Origin: Paraspadella gotoi
Lineage: Eukaryota; Chaetognatha
Length of the DNA: 64,000 nt
Assembly: GCA_051294375.1 (NCBI GenBank)
Contig: CM119269.1
Location: forward strand, 9,125,619-9,189,618
Reading direction: 5' to 3'
A program made the translations under genes and the position numbers. This document shows, in pieces, positions 1 through 10,761 of this stretch. The first letter of the stretch is position 1. Each line of letters begins with the position of its first letter. The notes under the pieces were generated by a model. The model did no database searches. It saw only the letters and a list, made by a program, of their open reading frames with translations, and was not told the DNA's origin.

Positions 1-272
1 TGAGGGGCGGAGCAGTCATTTCCCCCCCTTCGATTATCGTCGTTACGAGGAAAACTTCTGCGGAAAATTGGAGATGAGTGGCGGAGTGGGTGAGTGGGTG
101 AGTGGGTGAGTGGGTAAGGAAGTTGGGATAAGAAGGAAGAGGAAAAGAGAAAGAGGAAGAATTCCCAGTCAATAAATTCCATTGTCATTGGGTAAGTTGA
201 AAAATGGTAAGGGTCACTGCGGTAAAGAAGGACATCTTAATTCATATCAGGGCAGGTCTGAAAAAATTGAAA
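1..272. repeat. Displaced copy of 7048-7327
   Basis: This segment begins with a GAGGGGCGGAGCAGTCATTT-like stretch and runs through the TGCGGAAAATTGG and AAGTTGAAAAATGGTAAGGG landmarks. All of these recur in the same order at 7048-7327, with scattered single-base indels. It also holds an 8-bp tandem repeat (GAGTGGGT, about four copies, near 85-117) that is shorter at the second site. It ends at a 25-N gap. No gene is seen. Confidence 0.85.
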
Positions 273-297
273 NNNNNNNNNNNNNNNNNNNNNNNNN
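273..297. other. Assembly gap, 25 N
   Basis: Exactly 25 N. A CT microsatellite follows directly, and both flanks are duplicated elsewhere in the window. Confidence 0.99.
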
Positions 298-298
298 C

Positions 299-1200
299 TC
301 TCTCTCTCTCTCTCTCCTTACCTACGTTCTCATCTTCTCTTTAAATTTTGAAATCTCTCTCTCTCTCTATCTCGACGATTGAAAAAGCCAATTCTGGTTT
401 AACCCGTCGAATGCATGGGAACCGTACAAAGTAATACAAAAGTCAGATAAGCATCTGTATATTCTACGTTGTGCAATCCTCGGCGGAGAGTTGGGAGAGA
501 GATGGGAGAGAGAGATGGTGATGATTGAGAGAGAGTGNNNNNNNNNNNNNNNNNNNNNNNNNNNNNNNNNNNNNNNNNNNNNNNNNNNNNNNNNNNNNNN
601 NNNNNNNNNNNNNNNNNNNNNNNNNNNNNNNNNNNNNNNNNNNNNNNNNNNNNNNNNNNNNNNNNNNNNNNNNNNNNNNNNNNNNNNNNNNNNNNNNNNN
701 NNNNNNNNNNNNNNNNNNNNNNNNNNNNNNNNNNNNNNNNNNNNNNNNNNNNNNNNNNNNNNNNNNNNNNGAGAGAGAGAGAGGAAGCGCCGGTGTTAGT
801 TTTTCGTTACGCTTTTTCCGCATAACATTTTTCGCCGGATCGAATTACGAAATCTCACGGAGCAACGCGCGGCGATTGGCTGAGAACGTCTCAACCAATC
901 AAAGGCGCGGATTTCTGGGGCATCCGACCAATCGAATCAAGGGGATTTCGGACGGTGAGAGTGAAAGAGAGAGAGAGTGAAAGAGAGCGAAAGAGAGAGA
1001 GCGTTTCTAGGATCGAATTTCCCCGGGATCAGAGAGAGAGAGAGAGAGAGAAAGAAAGAGAGAGCGAGCAGGCGCTTCCAGCTCCGGATGAAGAGTCTTT
1101 ATCAAGTAGTCAGATAACAAACCCTTGTTTATTTAACTCAATTTGGGAAGTAAACTTAATATCAGAAAAAACAGAATCCCCGGACAGAACCGATTAACGG
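299..1200. repeat. Displaced copy of 3754-4556 with internal gap
   Basis: The order CT repeat, TTACCTACGTTCTCATCTTC, GTGCAATCCTCGGCGGAGAG, GA repeat, CGCGGCGATTGGCTGAGAAC, GAAGAGTCTTTATCAAGTAG is the same as at 3754-4556, with indels only. An N run (538-770) sits where the second copy has about 165 bases of GA-rich DNA, so the gap estimate and the copy disagree slightly. The similarity ends abruptly near 1200 within GAAGAGGCGG. No gene is seen. Confidence 0.85.
538..770. other. Assembly gap, 233 N
   Basis: GA microsatellite sequence flanks the gap on both sides. Confidence 0.99.
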
Positions 1201-1322
1201 GAAGAGGCGGGTTAAATTAATAAATACCTAATTAATCTAAACTTTTGTCGAACACCCTACTTTTTTTACAGACGCCGTTTAATGCTATTTCAAATTCCGC
1301 CTTCTTAAAACATTGATATAAC

Positions 1323-1620
1323 TTGAGAGACAGAAAAAAGGTGATAGGGAAGAAGGAAGGAAGGAAGGAAGGAAGGAGAGAGGAAAGGGAAAAGAAGAAG
1401 GGGATAAAAAAAAGGAGAAAAAAGAAGACTGTGCAAAATATAAGGGAATTAAAAATCGATATAAAAAGACCGAAAAAAGAAAAGGAAAGAAAAGAAAAAA
1501 AAAAAAGGGAAGAAAATCAGAGAGAGAAAGAGAAGAAGAAGAGAAAGTAGAAGAGAAGAGAGAAGAGAAGAGAAAGAGAAGAGAAGAGAGAGAAGAGAAG
1601 AGAAAGAGAAGAAAAAAAAA
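1323..1620 (+). repeat. Homopurine tract (about 300 bp)
   Basis: The plus strand is almost exclusively A and G, starting with GGAA tetramers and continuing with mixed GAAAA and GAGAA runs. Pyrimidine interruptions are few. Mirror-like homopurine DNA of this length can form intramolecular triplex (H-DNA). That is known for such sequences in general and is only inferred here. Confidence 0.8.
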
Positions 1621-1828
1621 GGTCGATGGCCCAGAGGGCGGTAAGAGGAAATGTTGGAGGTTAAAGGGGAGAAACGATTTGGGGGAGAGAAACATTTTTT
1701 CTTTGGTCCGGTACAGTAAGGTTCGGTTTCTTGGACAAAAATATTGGTATTTGTTCATTCGTACAGTAGTTGTGTTACAATTAAAAACATTGGTATAGCG
1801 GCTGTGAATAACAAATAGTCTATTCTAA

Positions 1829-1892
1829 ATTGTTTTATGTTATGTTATGTTATGTTATGTTAGTTATTTTATGTTATGTTATGTTATGTTTT
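1829..1892 (+). repeat. (ATGTT)n pentanucleotide array
   Basis: ATGTT/TTATG pentamers recur about ten times, with one interruption near 1861-1870. Confidence 0.85.
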
Positions 1893-2414
1893 TTTCTGTT
1901 TTTTAATGTTCAAGTTTTAAGTTAAACGACTCTAGTGTAAATTACGAAACGAGAGGAGTTGAAATAAAATCTTCTGGGAACAAACAAAAAAAAAAAAAAA
2001 CATTAAAGTTCTCAAATGAAAAAAAAAAATAACAACAAAAAATAAATAATTTTTTTAATCAGCAAAAACTGGAAACAACAACCGAAATAAATATCAAAAT
2101 AAAGAAAAAGACTCTCGACTCTTTTCTCAAAAAAAAAAAAATGAGGAGGGGGAAATCCGACCCCCGTTTTTTTTTCATCTGCTACCCAATTTGTCCCTCC
2201 CACCCTTTCTCCTCCCCCACCCCCAGCCAAATCCCCCATCTCGTAAGGGGGGGGAGAAACCGAATTTAATGGAAAAGAAAAATAAACTGAAAACCAGAAA
2301 AAAAAAAAAGATTTTTTGATTCGACTTAACTTTTTTTTTTTCTGCCTCCAGATCCACTTTTCATTTTTAATTCATCAACTTCATTTCCACGTTTTGTTTA
2401 CTTTCTTGTCGCCC

Positions 2415-2451
<37 letters not shown>

Positions 2452-2771
2452 CGGATCTGGACTTTCGCGCGAAAAGAGCGCCACCCAGATATTTCCATTT
2501 ATTTATATCCGAAAATCATTCAAAAAAAATTTTCAATTCAAAACACAAATGCGCCTGAATATTCTAAAAATATATATATATATTTTAGTCAGTCACCAAA
2601 TCAATCAAAAAGTCAGTCAGTCAATTTAATCAGTAAGTAGGTCCGTCATTCACTCAGTCAGTCTGTCCGTCTTTGATGCAATGCGGGAAATTTTGATCTT
2701 AATGAAGGATACCATTTTCCAGATCACTCACGATTTGTTTTCATTTTTTCCGACTCCACAAAAAGAAGAGA

Positions 2772-2840
<69 letters not shown>

Positions 2841-3431
2841 GGAAAGATAAATTCTTAATCCTTCTCTCTATCTCTCTTCTCACACCCTTCCCTCCCTCTC
2901 CCGCGCCACGTCCGAGTTTAAAAGTTCAAATGTGAGAGAGAATCTGTGGCGCAATTAAAGAAAAAAAGGTTTGGACGGGAGATGACAGGGATACTTTTCG
3001 GTTCCGTGAATGAATGAGGGGAGAGGGAGAGGGAGAGGGCGAATAAATGGTGGGAGAAAAAGAGATGGGAGGAAAGAAAAAAAGAAGGAAAAAAAAGAAG
3101 AAAGAGGGGTCGGGTTAAGTCTAAGAGAAAAAGAAGAAGAGAGGAGAAAAAATAAAAAAAGCAATAAAGAAAGAAAGAAAGAAAAAAAAAGAAAGAAAAA
3201 AAAAAAAGAAAAGAAAAGAAAGAAAAGAAAAAGAAAAAGAAAAAAAAAGAAAAGAAAGAAAAGAAAAGAAAAGAAAAGAAAAGAAAAGAAAGAAAAGAAC
3301 AGAACAGAACAGAACAATATGGGTAAAATTGCGACCAAGATGCAAGAAGGAAAATTAAATTGAATTCAATGTCGAACAATCAAAATATATCTCAAATAAA
3401 TTTGATTTTCTCATTTTTTTGTTTATTCTCC

Positions 3432-3492
3432 TCATATTCTTCATTTTCTTCATTTTCTTCATTTTCTTCATTTTTCTTCATTTTCTTCATTC
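3432..3492 (+). repeat. 9-bp minisatellite, unit TTTTCTTCA
   Basis: About six near-perfect consecutive copies of TTTTCTTCA, with one copy carrying an extra T. Confidence 0.85.
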
Positions 3493-3630
3493 ACCATAGC
3501 AGACATTTAATTCTTGTTTGTCTTATTTAATCTCCTTAACTCTACTTAGCCTTTTTGTCTTCCGCTGAGGGCGCATCGTGGCTTCGGTTCTTGGGGGTCC
3601 CCGTTCCTTTCACCCAGATAGACGACTCCT

Positions 3631-3675
<45 letters not shown>

Positions 3676-3721
3676 CCCTCCCCCTCTCTCTACTCTCCTC
3701 TCTCTCTCTCTTCTCTCCCTC

Positions 3722-3753
<32 letters not shown>

Positions 3754-3757
<4 letters not shown>

Positions 3758-4056
3758 TACCTACGTTCTCATCTTCTCTTTAAATTTTGAAATCTCTCTC
3801 TCTCTCTATCTCGACGATTGAAAAAGCCCAATTCTGGTTTAACCCGTCGAATGCATGGGAACCGTACAAAGTAATACAAAAAAGTCAGATAAGCATCTGT
3901 ATATTCTACGTTGTGCAATCCTCGGCGGAGAGTTGGGAGAGAGATGGGAGAGAGAGATGGTGATGAATTGAGAGAGAGTGATTCAAGGGAAGCGGATGGC
4001 GAACGTGGGAGTGGCGAAACGTGAGATTGAAATCGGGAATAAAAGCGCACAGAGAG

Positions 4057-4133
<77 letters not shown>

Positions 4134-4556
4134 GAAGCGGCCGGTGTTAGTTTTTCGTTACGCTTTTTCCGCATAAACATTTTTCCGCCGGATCGAATTA
4201 CGAAATCTCACGGAGCAACGCGCGGCGATTGGCTGAGAACGTCTCAACGCAATCAAAGGCGCGGATTTTCTGGGGCATCCGACCAATCGAATCAAGGGGA
4301 TTTCGGACGCGTGAGAGTGAAAGAGAGAGAGAGTGAAAGAGAGCGAAAGAGAGAGAGCGTTTCTAGGATCGAATTTCCCCGGGATCAGAGAGAGGAGAGA
4401 GAGAGAGAGAAGAGAGAGCGAGCGAGGCGCTTCCAGCTCCGGATGAAGAGTCTTTATCAAGTAGTCAGATAACAAACCCTTGTTTATTTAACTCAATTTG
4501 GGAAGTAAACTTAATATTCAGAAAAACAGAATCCCGCGGACAGAACCGATTACGGG
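3754..4556. repeat. Complete copy of the 299-1200 duplicate
   Basis: This is the more complete member of the pair. It includes a compound CT tract on its left and a GA tract (about 4050-4135) that is missing in the other copy. A GC-richer core (4140-4310) with CGATTGGCTGAGAAC and CGACCAATCG carries ATTGG/CCAAT-type motifs. That could suggest a regulatory element, but no gene start is recognisable. Confidence 0.8.
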
Positions 4557-4713
4557 AAGAGGCGGGGAAGATGATGGAAAGATTCTGGGATGGAATTTGA
4601 GAGAGAGAGAGAGAGAAGAGAGAGAAGTAGGGGAGAGAGAAGAAGAAGAAGGGAGGAGAGAGGAGGTGAGAAAGGAAGAAGACGAGACNNNNNNNNNNNN
4701 NNNNNNNNNNNNN

Positions 4714-4747
<34 letters not shown>

Positions 4748-4897
4748 CTTTTTCTCCAGCTCTAAAAAATCTTAAGATGACTGACTCATCCACGTCGACA
4801 ACATTTTTCTTTTNNNNNNNNNNATACTAAGTAAATTTATTTTAGCACATAATTAATAGTTTCAAGCGTAATTGTTCATCTCTTTCCATCTTTGCAG
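4557..4897. other. GA-rich spacer with 25-N and 10-N gaps
   Basis: Impure GA/GAGGAA repeats surround the gaps at 4689-4713 and 4814-4823. A pyrimidine-rich stretch ending in CTTTCCATCTTTGCAG precedes the candidate exon at 4898. Confidence 0.8.
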
Positions 4898-5018
4898 AAT
4901 TCCAATCAAACGAAGGCGGCGGCAGCATCAGTAGCGGCAGCAGGGGCGGTGACGACAGCGGCAGCAGCAGCGGCGACAGCGGAGGCGGCCGCGGGGGTAA
5001 GGTGCAGGGGGAAGAAAG
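4898..5018 (+). CDS. Candidate exon, Gly/Ser-rich (unrecognised)
   Basis: A strong acceptor (TCTTTCCATCTTTGCAG, ending at 4897) is followed by GC-rich triplet sequence, and a donor-like AAAG/GTAAGC falls at 5018/5019. A second possible donor lies at 4996/4997. One frame reads FQSNEGGGSISSGSRGG and continues as Gly/Ser/Asp low complexity; another reads as poly-Ala. Both are open between the sites, so the frame is uncertain. Such a stretch is typical of disordered regions of metazoan regulators. No family is recognised and no partner exon is visible nearby. It may be only a GGC/AGC-rich repeat that happens to lie between splice-like sites. Confidence 0.3.
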
Positions 5019-5172
5019 GTAAGCGGAGGGTGCTAATCCCTTCCTGGAAAATCTGGTTCTGAAGAAATTTTTTTTTTCCATCGAGGTTCGAAGTATTTCG
5101 TTCGCAGTATTGAAAAAAGGGCATCATCGGAAAGGGTATAAGATGACTGAAGGATAAACGCTCAAGGTAAAC

Positions 5173-5175
<3 letters not shown>

Positions 5176-5249
<74 letters not shown>
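5176..5249 (+). repeat. (CT)n microsatellite
   Basis: A perfect run of about 37 CT units. Confidence 0.95.
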
Positions 5250-5252
<3 letters not shown>

Positions 5253-6719
5253 GGCTCACCCTTCGAGCCGCGAGCTGCCCGGGAATTATGATAAACAAAA
5301 AAAATACGAGAAAAAAGGGTAAAGTTGTTTTGAGCCTCTGATTTTTTGGGGTCAAATGGGCATCGACGACGACGACGACGATCACGATGACGGCGATGAT
5401 ACACGATGAAGGTCGCCGCCGACGACGAAGACGACGACGAAGACGACGTCGATTTCAACGTGAATATTTTCACAGGTTGCAGGGGCCAAAGTAATTTGGG
5501 TTTTTGAGTCTTAAGCCACATTGCTCTTCCCCCTTCCTTACACTCTCTCCTTCCGCCCTCTCCTTCCCCTATCCTACCCCCTCTTCCCTCTCTCTTCTCC
5601 CTCTCTTCCCACTCTCTTCCCCCCGTCCTTACCTCGCGAGAAATTCCCTTAAAAAAATTAAGGGGGAAAAAAAAATCGGTAGGAGATGAACGGAAACTCA
5701 ATTGAGAAAGAATGAACCTTCAGTTTTGGTAAATGAACTTTCTTTCTTTCTTTCTTTCTTTTTTTCTTTTAGCCGATTCCAGGAGTTTTCGTTATTAAAA
5801 AAAAAAAGGAGAAAATACGGCAAAAAAAAGAGCGAAAAAAAAATAATATTTCGCCGATCGGGAGAGAAAAAAAAAGAGGAGAGAGAGAATGGAAAATTAA
5901 AACCCATTAGAGAAACGACGATGGAAAAGTTGAGAGAGAAAAAAAAAAGACTTTTTTTTCTTATCCTTTTTTTTTCTACTTAAATCCTCAGAGAATAAAG
6001 TAAATAAATGAAAAGAAGCTGGAAAGAAATAAATAATCAATTAAGGCGGACTTTTTTTTTTTTAAGAGGCTAACAAAAGACTGGGAAATATCTCACAAAA
6101 AACATATTTTTCTTGGGCTCTAGTTTTTAGATTCTTTTAATTTTTGTGTTTTTTGACGGTTTTACAGAAGATAAGATTATTAAAGGGAATCAAATTGTTG
6201 AGAACCGAAAATCCTTCCCTATTTGTCCACATCAAACCACATCCGTCACCACAGCTGACCACAATTCCTGTCCACCCCGACCCCTTAACTCTTATCCCCT
6301 TTTTTTTCTCTCTACATCGAATCTTTAGAATTTCCCTCCATTTAAGTCGGAGGTCAAATTTGTTTACACTACAACCAGATTGGAAAGACGTAATCCCAGT
6401 CATTAACCGTCTTAAACCATTTTTCTGTAAATCGCTCAATGATGTTTACTCAAAATAAAAAAGGAACGACTAATATGGACGAATCTGGATTCCCCTTTCC
6501 CTTAATGCCCCATAATTTTTTTAGTTTTTTTTTTTTTGGCCCGGGTTATTTCTTTATAATACTGCCTTTCCCTCTGGCTTCTTGCCTTCTTTCCATATTT
6601 CTCTCTCTCTCTCTCTTTCATACGTTAATTTAGTTCTCGCTCTTATTTTGTTTCTCCTTATTTTTTCTTTTTCTGTTTTTCCCTATTTTTTCGCTTTCTT
6701 TCTTCAGTTTCTTTCTTCA

Positions 6720-6774
<55 letters not shown>

Positions 6775-6854
6775 CTTTACCTTTCTCTTTTTATTTCTTT
6801 CTCTCCTTCTTTCATTCATTCCTCCCTTCCTACTTTCCCTCATTCCGTTCCCAG
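5250..6854. other. Non-coding, AT- and T-rich with short triplet repeats
   Basis: The stretch holds a degenerate GAC/GAT triplet block (5365-5455), T-rich spacers and poly-A runs, and a (CT)n run at about 6722-6772. Overlapping frames of about 100 codons occur on both strands at 6137-6458 but show no family resemblance and no clear splice context. Confidence 0.7.
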
Positions 6855-6977
6855 ATGAGTTTTCCCGATATACATCCCTTTACCCTAGGTGGAAAACCTG
6901 CGTATCGTTTCCAGTCAGCAGCTCAGGGCCGAAGTGGGAGGGAGAGAATTGGGGAGGAGGGGGGGCGGCCCCATTAG
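6855..6977 (+). CDS. Candidate exon, unrecognised
   Basis: A pyrimidine-rich stretch ending TTCCGTTCCCAG (6854) is followed directly by an in-frame ATG. The first residues, MSFPDIHPFTLGGKPAYRF, have an ordinary, non-repetitive composition unlike the repeat translations around them. The frame continues through QSAAQGRSG into Gly/Arg-rich sequence and stops at 6975-6977. An exon ending somewhere before the G-rich block (after about 6935) is possible. No family is recognised and no clear donor is seen. It could be chance. Confidence 0.25.
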   Translation: MSFPDIHPFTLGGKPAYRFQSAAQGRSGRERIGEEGGRPH

Positions 6978-7047
6978 GATTAGGAAAACCCCCAAGGGCC
7001 CTGGGATCGCGGGCAACCCTATCGGGCGTGGGGCACCCGGAGGGGCA

Positions 7048-7327
7048 GAGGGGCGGAGCAGTCATTTCCCCCTTCGATTATCCGTCGTTACGAGGAAAAA
7101 CTTCTGCGGAAAATTGGGAGATGAGTGGCGGAGTGACTGTTGATGTGGGTGAGTGGGTGGAGTGGGTAAGGAAGTTGGGATAAGAAGGAAGAGGAAAAAG
7201 AGAAAGAGGAAGGAATTCAGTCAAAATAAACATTCCATTGTCATTGGGTAAGTTGAAAAATGGTAAGGGTCACTGCGGTAAAGAAAGTGAATCTTAATTT
7301 ATCGGGGCAGGTCTGAAAAAATTGAAA
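7048..7327. repeat. Second copy of 1-272
   Basis: It matches 1-272 in order and content, with indels. Here the (GAGTGGGT)n portion is reduced and interrupted by TGACTGTTGATGTG. It is followed by GA repeats where the first copy has a gap. Confidence 0.85.
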
Positions 7328-7477
7328 TCTACTGATGAGAGAGAGACGAGAGAGAGAGAGAGAGAGAAAGAGAAAAAGAGAGAGAGCCTCAATTTCCAAG
7401 CAAACCTCCCGAGTTTCCTTTTTCGAGTCCAGAGGGGAACCACTCCTCACGCATCGGAGTTTCGCCCAACGAGTGGC

Positions 7478-7580
7478 CAACACCCCCAGCTTAGCTTTTT
7501 GCCCACATCCCGGCGAAGCTTTCTTCCAACACCCTCGAAGTAGGACTCTGCCAACACCCCCGGAATAGGATTCTGCTTAC
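7478..7580 (+). repeat. 25-bp minisatellite, about 4 units
   Basis: Consecutive units begin CCAACACCCCCAG, CCCACATCCCGG, CCAACACCCTCG and CCAACACCCCCGG, and each ends in TTTTTG, TTTCTTC or ATTCTG-like sequence. The spacing is about 25 bp with substitutions between copies. Related CCAACAC and GACAC motifs continue more loosely to about 7900. Confidence 0.6.
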
Positions 7581-8058
7581 ACTCCACCGACACTTGTGTA
7601 TTAAACTGGTTTTATGAAAACTCCTCGCGACGCTTCATTCTCTTCAAACACTATGAAGGCCGATATGAAATTGTGCATCACCCTTAAATACTTTGTCACT
7701 CTCCTCGCGGTTTTTGCCAACACATAATTTCCTGTCGGACACGCCCTGTCTTAATATCGCAGCGTTGTATAATGTATACCAAGGAGCCTCATTACAAATA
7801 CACTCCGTTGATTTCCGACACACCGCCATGCTTTTATGCAACAAAGTTTTACTACCCCCCCAAGTCCCCACCCACCGTTCCCACCGACTCCAGCACCTCT
7901 AACACCCCCAGCAAACTCAGCAACCCCCCTTGGGGCCAGGTTCACCCATCGCCTCCCTCGATATTCGACCAAAATCCCCTTCGCCAATTTCGTCGTCAGG
8001 CCCCGACTCGGGGTTTTTCAATTATCCGCATTTTCCTCACGGATACTTAATCGTTTGC

Positions 8059-8061
<3 letters not shown>

Positions 8062-8152
<91 letters not shown>
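8062..8152 (+). repeat. (GA)n microsatellite
   Basis: A perfect run of about 45 GA units. Confidence 0.95.
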
Positions 8153-8154
<2 letters not shown>

Positions 8155-8636
8155 GAAAAAATGAAATGAAAGGAAAACATCGAATTCACGTTGATTCGCT
8201 GACGGACGAGTCTATTTTCTAATTTACAAACTCCGCGGGGAAATGTCGAAAAAGGAAGAGAGAGAGAGAGATAGAGACACACGGAGAGATGAAGATAGAG
8301 ACAGAGTCGAAATTGGACGGAAGGGGGGGGGAAGAAATGAAAGCGAGTGAATGAGGGTGTTCCTCCAATTCGAGAAATTACTTTTTCTTTTCTTCAGGGA
8401 TTTTCAGAGAGAAAAGAAAATAAAAATTAAACGGTAGAGAGTTAGAGAGGGAGAGATTTGAACGAAGGTAGGACGGACGAAGAGACAGACGGACTGACCT
8501 TTAATTTATTGAGTGCGGGAGGCGATTTGGCTAGATTTAGCTATGGGTTGGATTTTTTTAAAAGAAAGAATAGGCTTCAGTGTTTCCAAATTCTTTTGAG
8601 TTAATAAACTATACAGTTAGAGAGATTTTTATTAAA

Positions 8637-8690
8637 AGCTTACACTGTAAGCTTACTGTAAGCTTACTGTAAGCTTACTGTAAGTTACAG
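8637..8690 (+). repeat. 11-bp tandem repeat, unit TAAGCTTACTG
   Basis: About four head-to-tail copies of TAAGCTTACTG. Each unit contains a TAAGCTTA palindrome, so the array is also a series of small inverted repeats. Confidence 0.9.
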
Positions 8691-8899
8691 GTTACTGGGT
8701 AGTGGGTACTTGTCAGAGGGATGGAAACCTTAACAAATTCCTGTCCAAAATCAGGAGAAAGATAGTTTATCGATTAATTAATTCTACTAATTTCATATAT
8801 TACATAAATAACCTTTAATTTTCTCCGCCAGAATTTCGATATCAAAATCTACGATCGAATGTTCATTTGTTTTTTTATTTCCCTTTTGTCTGTTTGTCT

Positions 8900-8966
8900 T
8901 CGTAATTATGTAGAGTAAGCGTCGGACTTCAGAGCCAAGAATCCTGATTTCACTCAAGGTGCAAAT
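8900..8966 (+). repeat. Possible degenerate tRNA-derived SINE fragment
   Basis: The stretch resembles a tRNA half. GTAGAGTAAGCGTCGGACTT could be an A-box and D-arm region, and about 40 bases later GGTGCAAATCCC resembles a pol III B box (GGTTCAAATCC-like). A T-rich simple sequence follows. It is too decayed to fold as a functional tRNA. The call rests only on these two motifs and their spacing. Confidence 0.3.
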
Positions 8967-9437
8967 CCCTCCTCCTTTTTCCTTTATTTTTTCCCTTTTT
9001 CTTTCCTTTTATTCTTTTCCTGATTTTCTTTTTTTTCGGTTCGCGCTAATTTGGCTCAGACTTTAAATAACAGTACATCGATGTCTGCCAAAGGAGAAAA
9101 TCCCAGATTAACTATTTTCTTTCCTTTTTTGTTTTCTTGTTTTTTTTTTGTTGTTTTTTTTTCAGAAATAATTGGAATTGTTTTTCAAAATCGTTTGGAA
9201 TATCTTAAAATGTTTTTCTTTGAATATACTAATTTACGAAACACTTGTTGATAATCTTGCTTCCTTTCATCAATTATGTCAACGTTTTCATAAATATTAA
9301 ACAATTAGATCATTAATATTAGTAAATAAACATTTGTAAGAAATTCTAAGCCGAAGATAAGATCCTCCGACGACTTTTAACTTCATCGCTTCTCTCTTTT
9401 ATATGATAATTTCCGAATTACTTCATCTGACGAAGAA

Positions 9438-9439
<2 letters not shown>

Positions 9440-9531
<92 letters not shown>
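9440..9531 (+). repeat. (GA)n microsatellite
   Basis: A perfect run of about 46 GA units. Confidence 0.95.
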
Positions 9532-9533
<2 letters not shown>

Positions 9534-9689
9534 TGATTCATCTTATAAACGATGATTACGCTTTGTCGCGACGAAATACGACGACAGTCACGATGACGAC
9601 GACGCCGAAAAACCGCCTCCCAAATTGTTGGCGGCGGCGGCGGCGATGGCGGCGGCAGAGCCGGCGGCAATTATTCAAAATATTTGGGA

Positions 9690-9794
9690 ATGTCTTCCTT
9701 GCCGACGCCGCGGCTTAGGGCGACGCCTCCGACACTTCCACTGCAGACGACGCCGCCACCGCCGCCGCCGCCGCAGCCGACGCTATTAAAGAAA
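9690..9794 (+). CDS. Candidate exon, Pro-rich (unrecognised)
   Basis: In frame from an ATG, 35 codons read MSSLPTPRLRATPPTLPLQ and then a Thr/Pro stretch ending QPTLLKK. A donor-like AAA/GTAGGA follows at 9794/9795. Upstream in the same frame, Gly-rich sequence (GGC repeats, then AGGNYSKYLG) stays open back to a TGA near 9592, so an acceptor or a true start could lie in between. Pro-rich and Gly-rich low complexity is common in disordered regions. No family is recognised. CCG/GGC triplet repeats alone could generate this frame. Confidence 0.3.
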
Positions 9795-9959
9795 GTAGGA
9801 ATCGTCAATATCTGGTCTTCCTTCGTCTCTCAAGTCACGTAATTAAATTTTTCATAATTTTATGACGGAAAAAACAAATGAAAGAAATTAACTATTAAGA
9901 TGACGACCCTAAGGTTGGGAAAGGAGAATCGTATGAAGGCGCGAGATGATTGGGTGGTT

Positions 9960-10072
9960 GGGTGGATGGGTGGATTGGAGGTGGATAGACGGGTGGTGAA
10001 AGGTGGAGGATAATAGTCTCGTGGTGGATAGGCGGGTGGTGAAAGGTGGAAGATAGTCTCGTGGTGGATAGA
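9960..10072 (+). repeat. Tandem repeat of about 47 bp, two copies
   Basis: The landmarks GGTGGATAGNCGGGTGGTG, AAAGGTGGA and ATAGTCTCGTGGTGGATAG appear twice in succession, preceded by shorter GGTGGATGGGTGGATTGG-type sequence. Confidence 0.75.
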
Positions 10073-10076
10073 ATGA

Positions 10077-10511
10077 TTGCGGCAACGAAGACGAGCGGAT
10101 ATAAGGAAAGATTATTACAGGCGTTGCGTGATGAAGGCGGCGGCGGCGGAGGCGGCGGCTGAAGCAGCGACTGAAGCGTATTACCCATATTCCGATAATT
10201 ACTCCTGTTCTCATTTCGGTTCTCGTCTTCCGTTTCTCACGAGTTTTGCTTCCGACGAGAAATCCCACCTCAGTCTTTACGCTACTCACCCTTTGGGACA
10301 AATCGGTTTAGAACAACTTAACTCACTTTACAACCAATCAAATTTCTCTCCACTTTCACTTTTAACCACTATGATAACCACCTTAATTTCCCCTTTAATT
10401 TTTCTGAACCACCTTATTAACCATTCTAATTTTTCCCACTTTATAACCACCCAAATTCAACTCCCCCTTTTTTTCGCCCCCTCAGCCTTAATTTCCGTCT
10501 TTTGTCATTGA
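10077..10511 (+). CDS. Open frame of 144 codons, unrecognised
   Basis: The frame has a poly-Ala/Glu segment from GCG repeats (about residues 19-33), then non-repetitive sequence (YYPYSDNYSCSHFGSRLPF and onward), and ends in a Leu/Ile/Thr-rich part from an AACCACNTTAATT-like repeat. No domain is recognised. Upstream there is a possible acceptor (ATTATTACAG near 10120), which would place an exon inside this frame. It could be a chance frame across GC-rich and pyrimidine-rich DNA. Confidence 0.2.
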   Translation: MRQRRRADIRKDYYRRCVMKAAAAEAAAEAATEAYYPYSDNYSCSHFGSRLPFLTSFASDEKSHLSLYATHPLGQIGLEQLNSLYNQSNFSPLSLLTTMITTLISPLIFLNHLINHSNFSHFITTQIQLPLFFAPSALISVFCH

Positions 10512-10709
10512 AATTTTATCGTTTCTTATAACTGATATGCGAGGGCGCTACGAGGCGACGTTAACGGAAGCACTTATAACGCCGGATTGGCAAGCATTGT
10601 TTCCTCCCGGCGCCGGAAGTCGGCGTTGTAATGAGCACGACGACGACGACGAAGGCGACGACGCAGGCGACACCCAAAACCATGAAACATCATTTTCGAC
10701 AATATCCCC

Positions 10710-10716
<7 letters not shown>

Positions 10717-10761
<45 letters not shown>

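Larger units (their letters stand above)
1201..3740. other. Non-coding, homopurine and simple repeats
   Basis: No exon is recognised. The stretch holds near-pure purine blocks (about 1323-1620 and 3010-3310), an ATGTT pentanucleotide array (about 1829-1892), poly-A/T runs, a (GA)n block (2791-2837), and a 9-bp TTTTCTTCA array (about 3432-3492, roughly six copies). Predicted proteins here are Lys/Glu/Arg or Phe/Ser repeats arising from these tracts. Confidence 0.8.

Noticed and set aside
6137-6458. Overlapping frames of about 100 codons on both strands
   Set aside because: No homology is recognised and there are no splice or start signals. Open frames of this size are expected by chance on both strands of such DNA.
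8900-8966. A functional tRNA gene
   Set aside because: Only A-box-like and B-box-like motifs are visible. The acceptor and anticodon stems do not form, so at most it is a SINE remnant.
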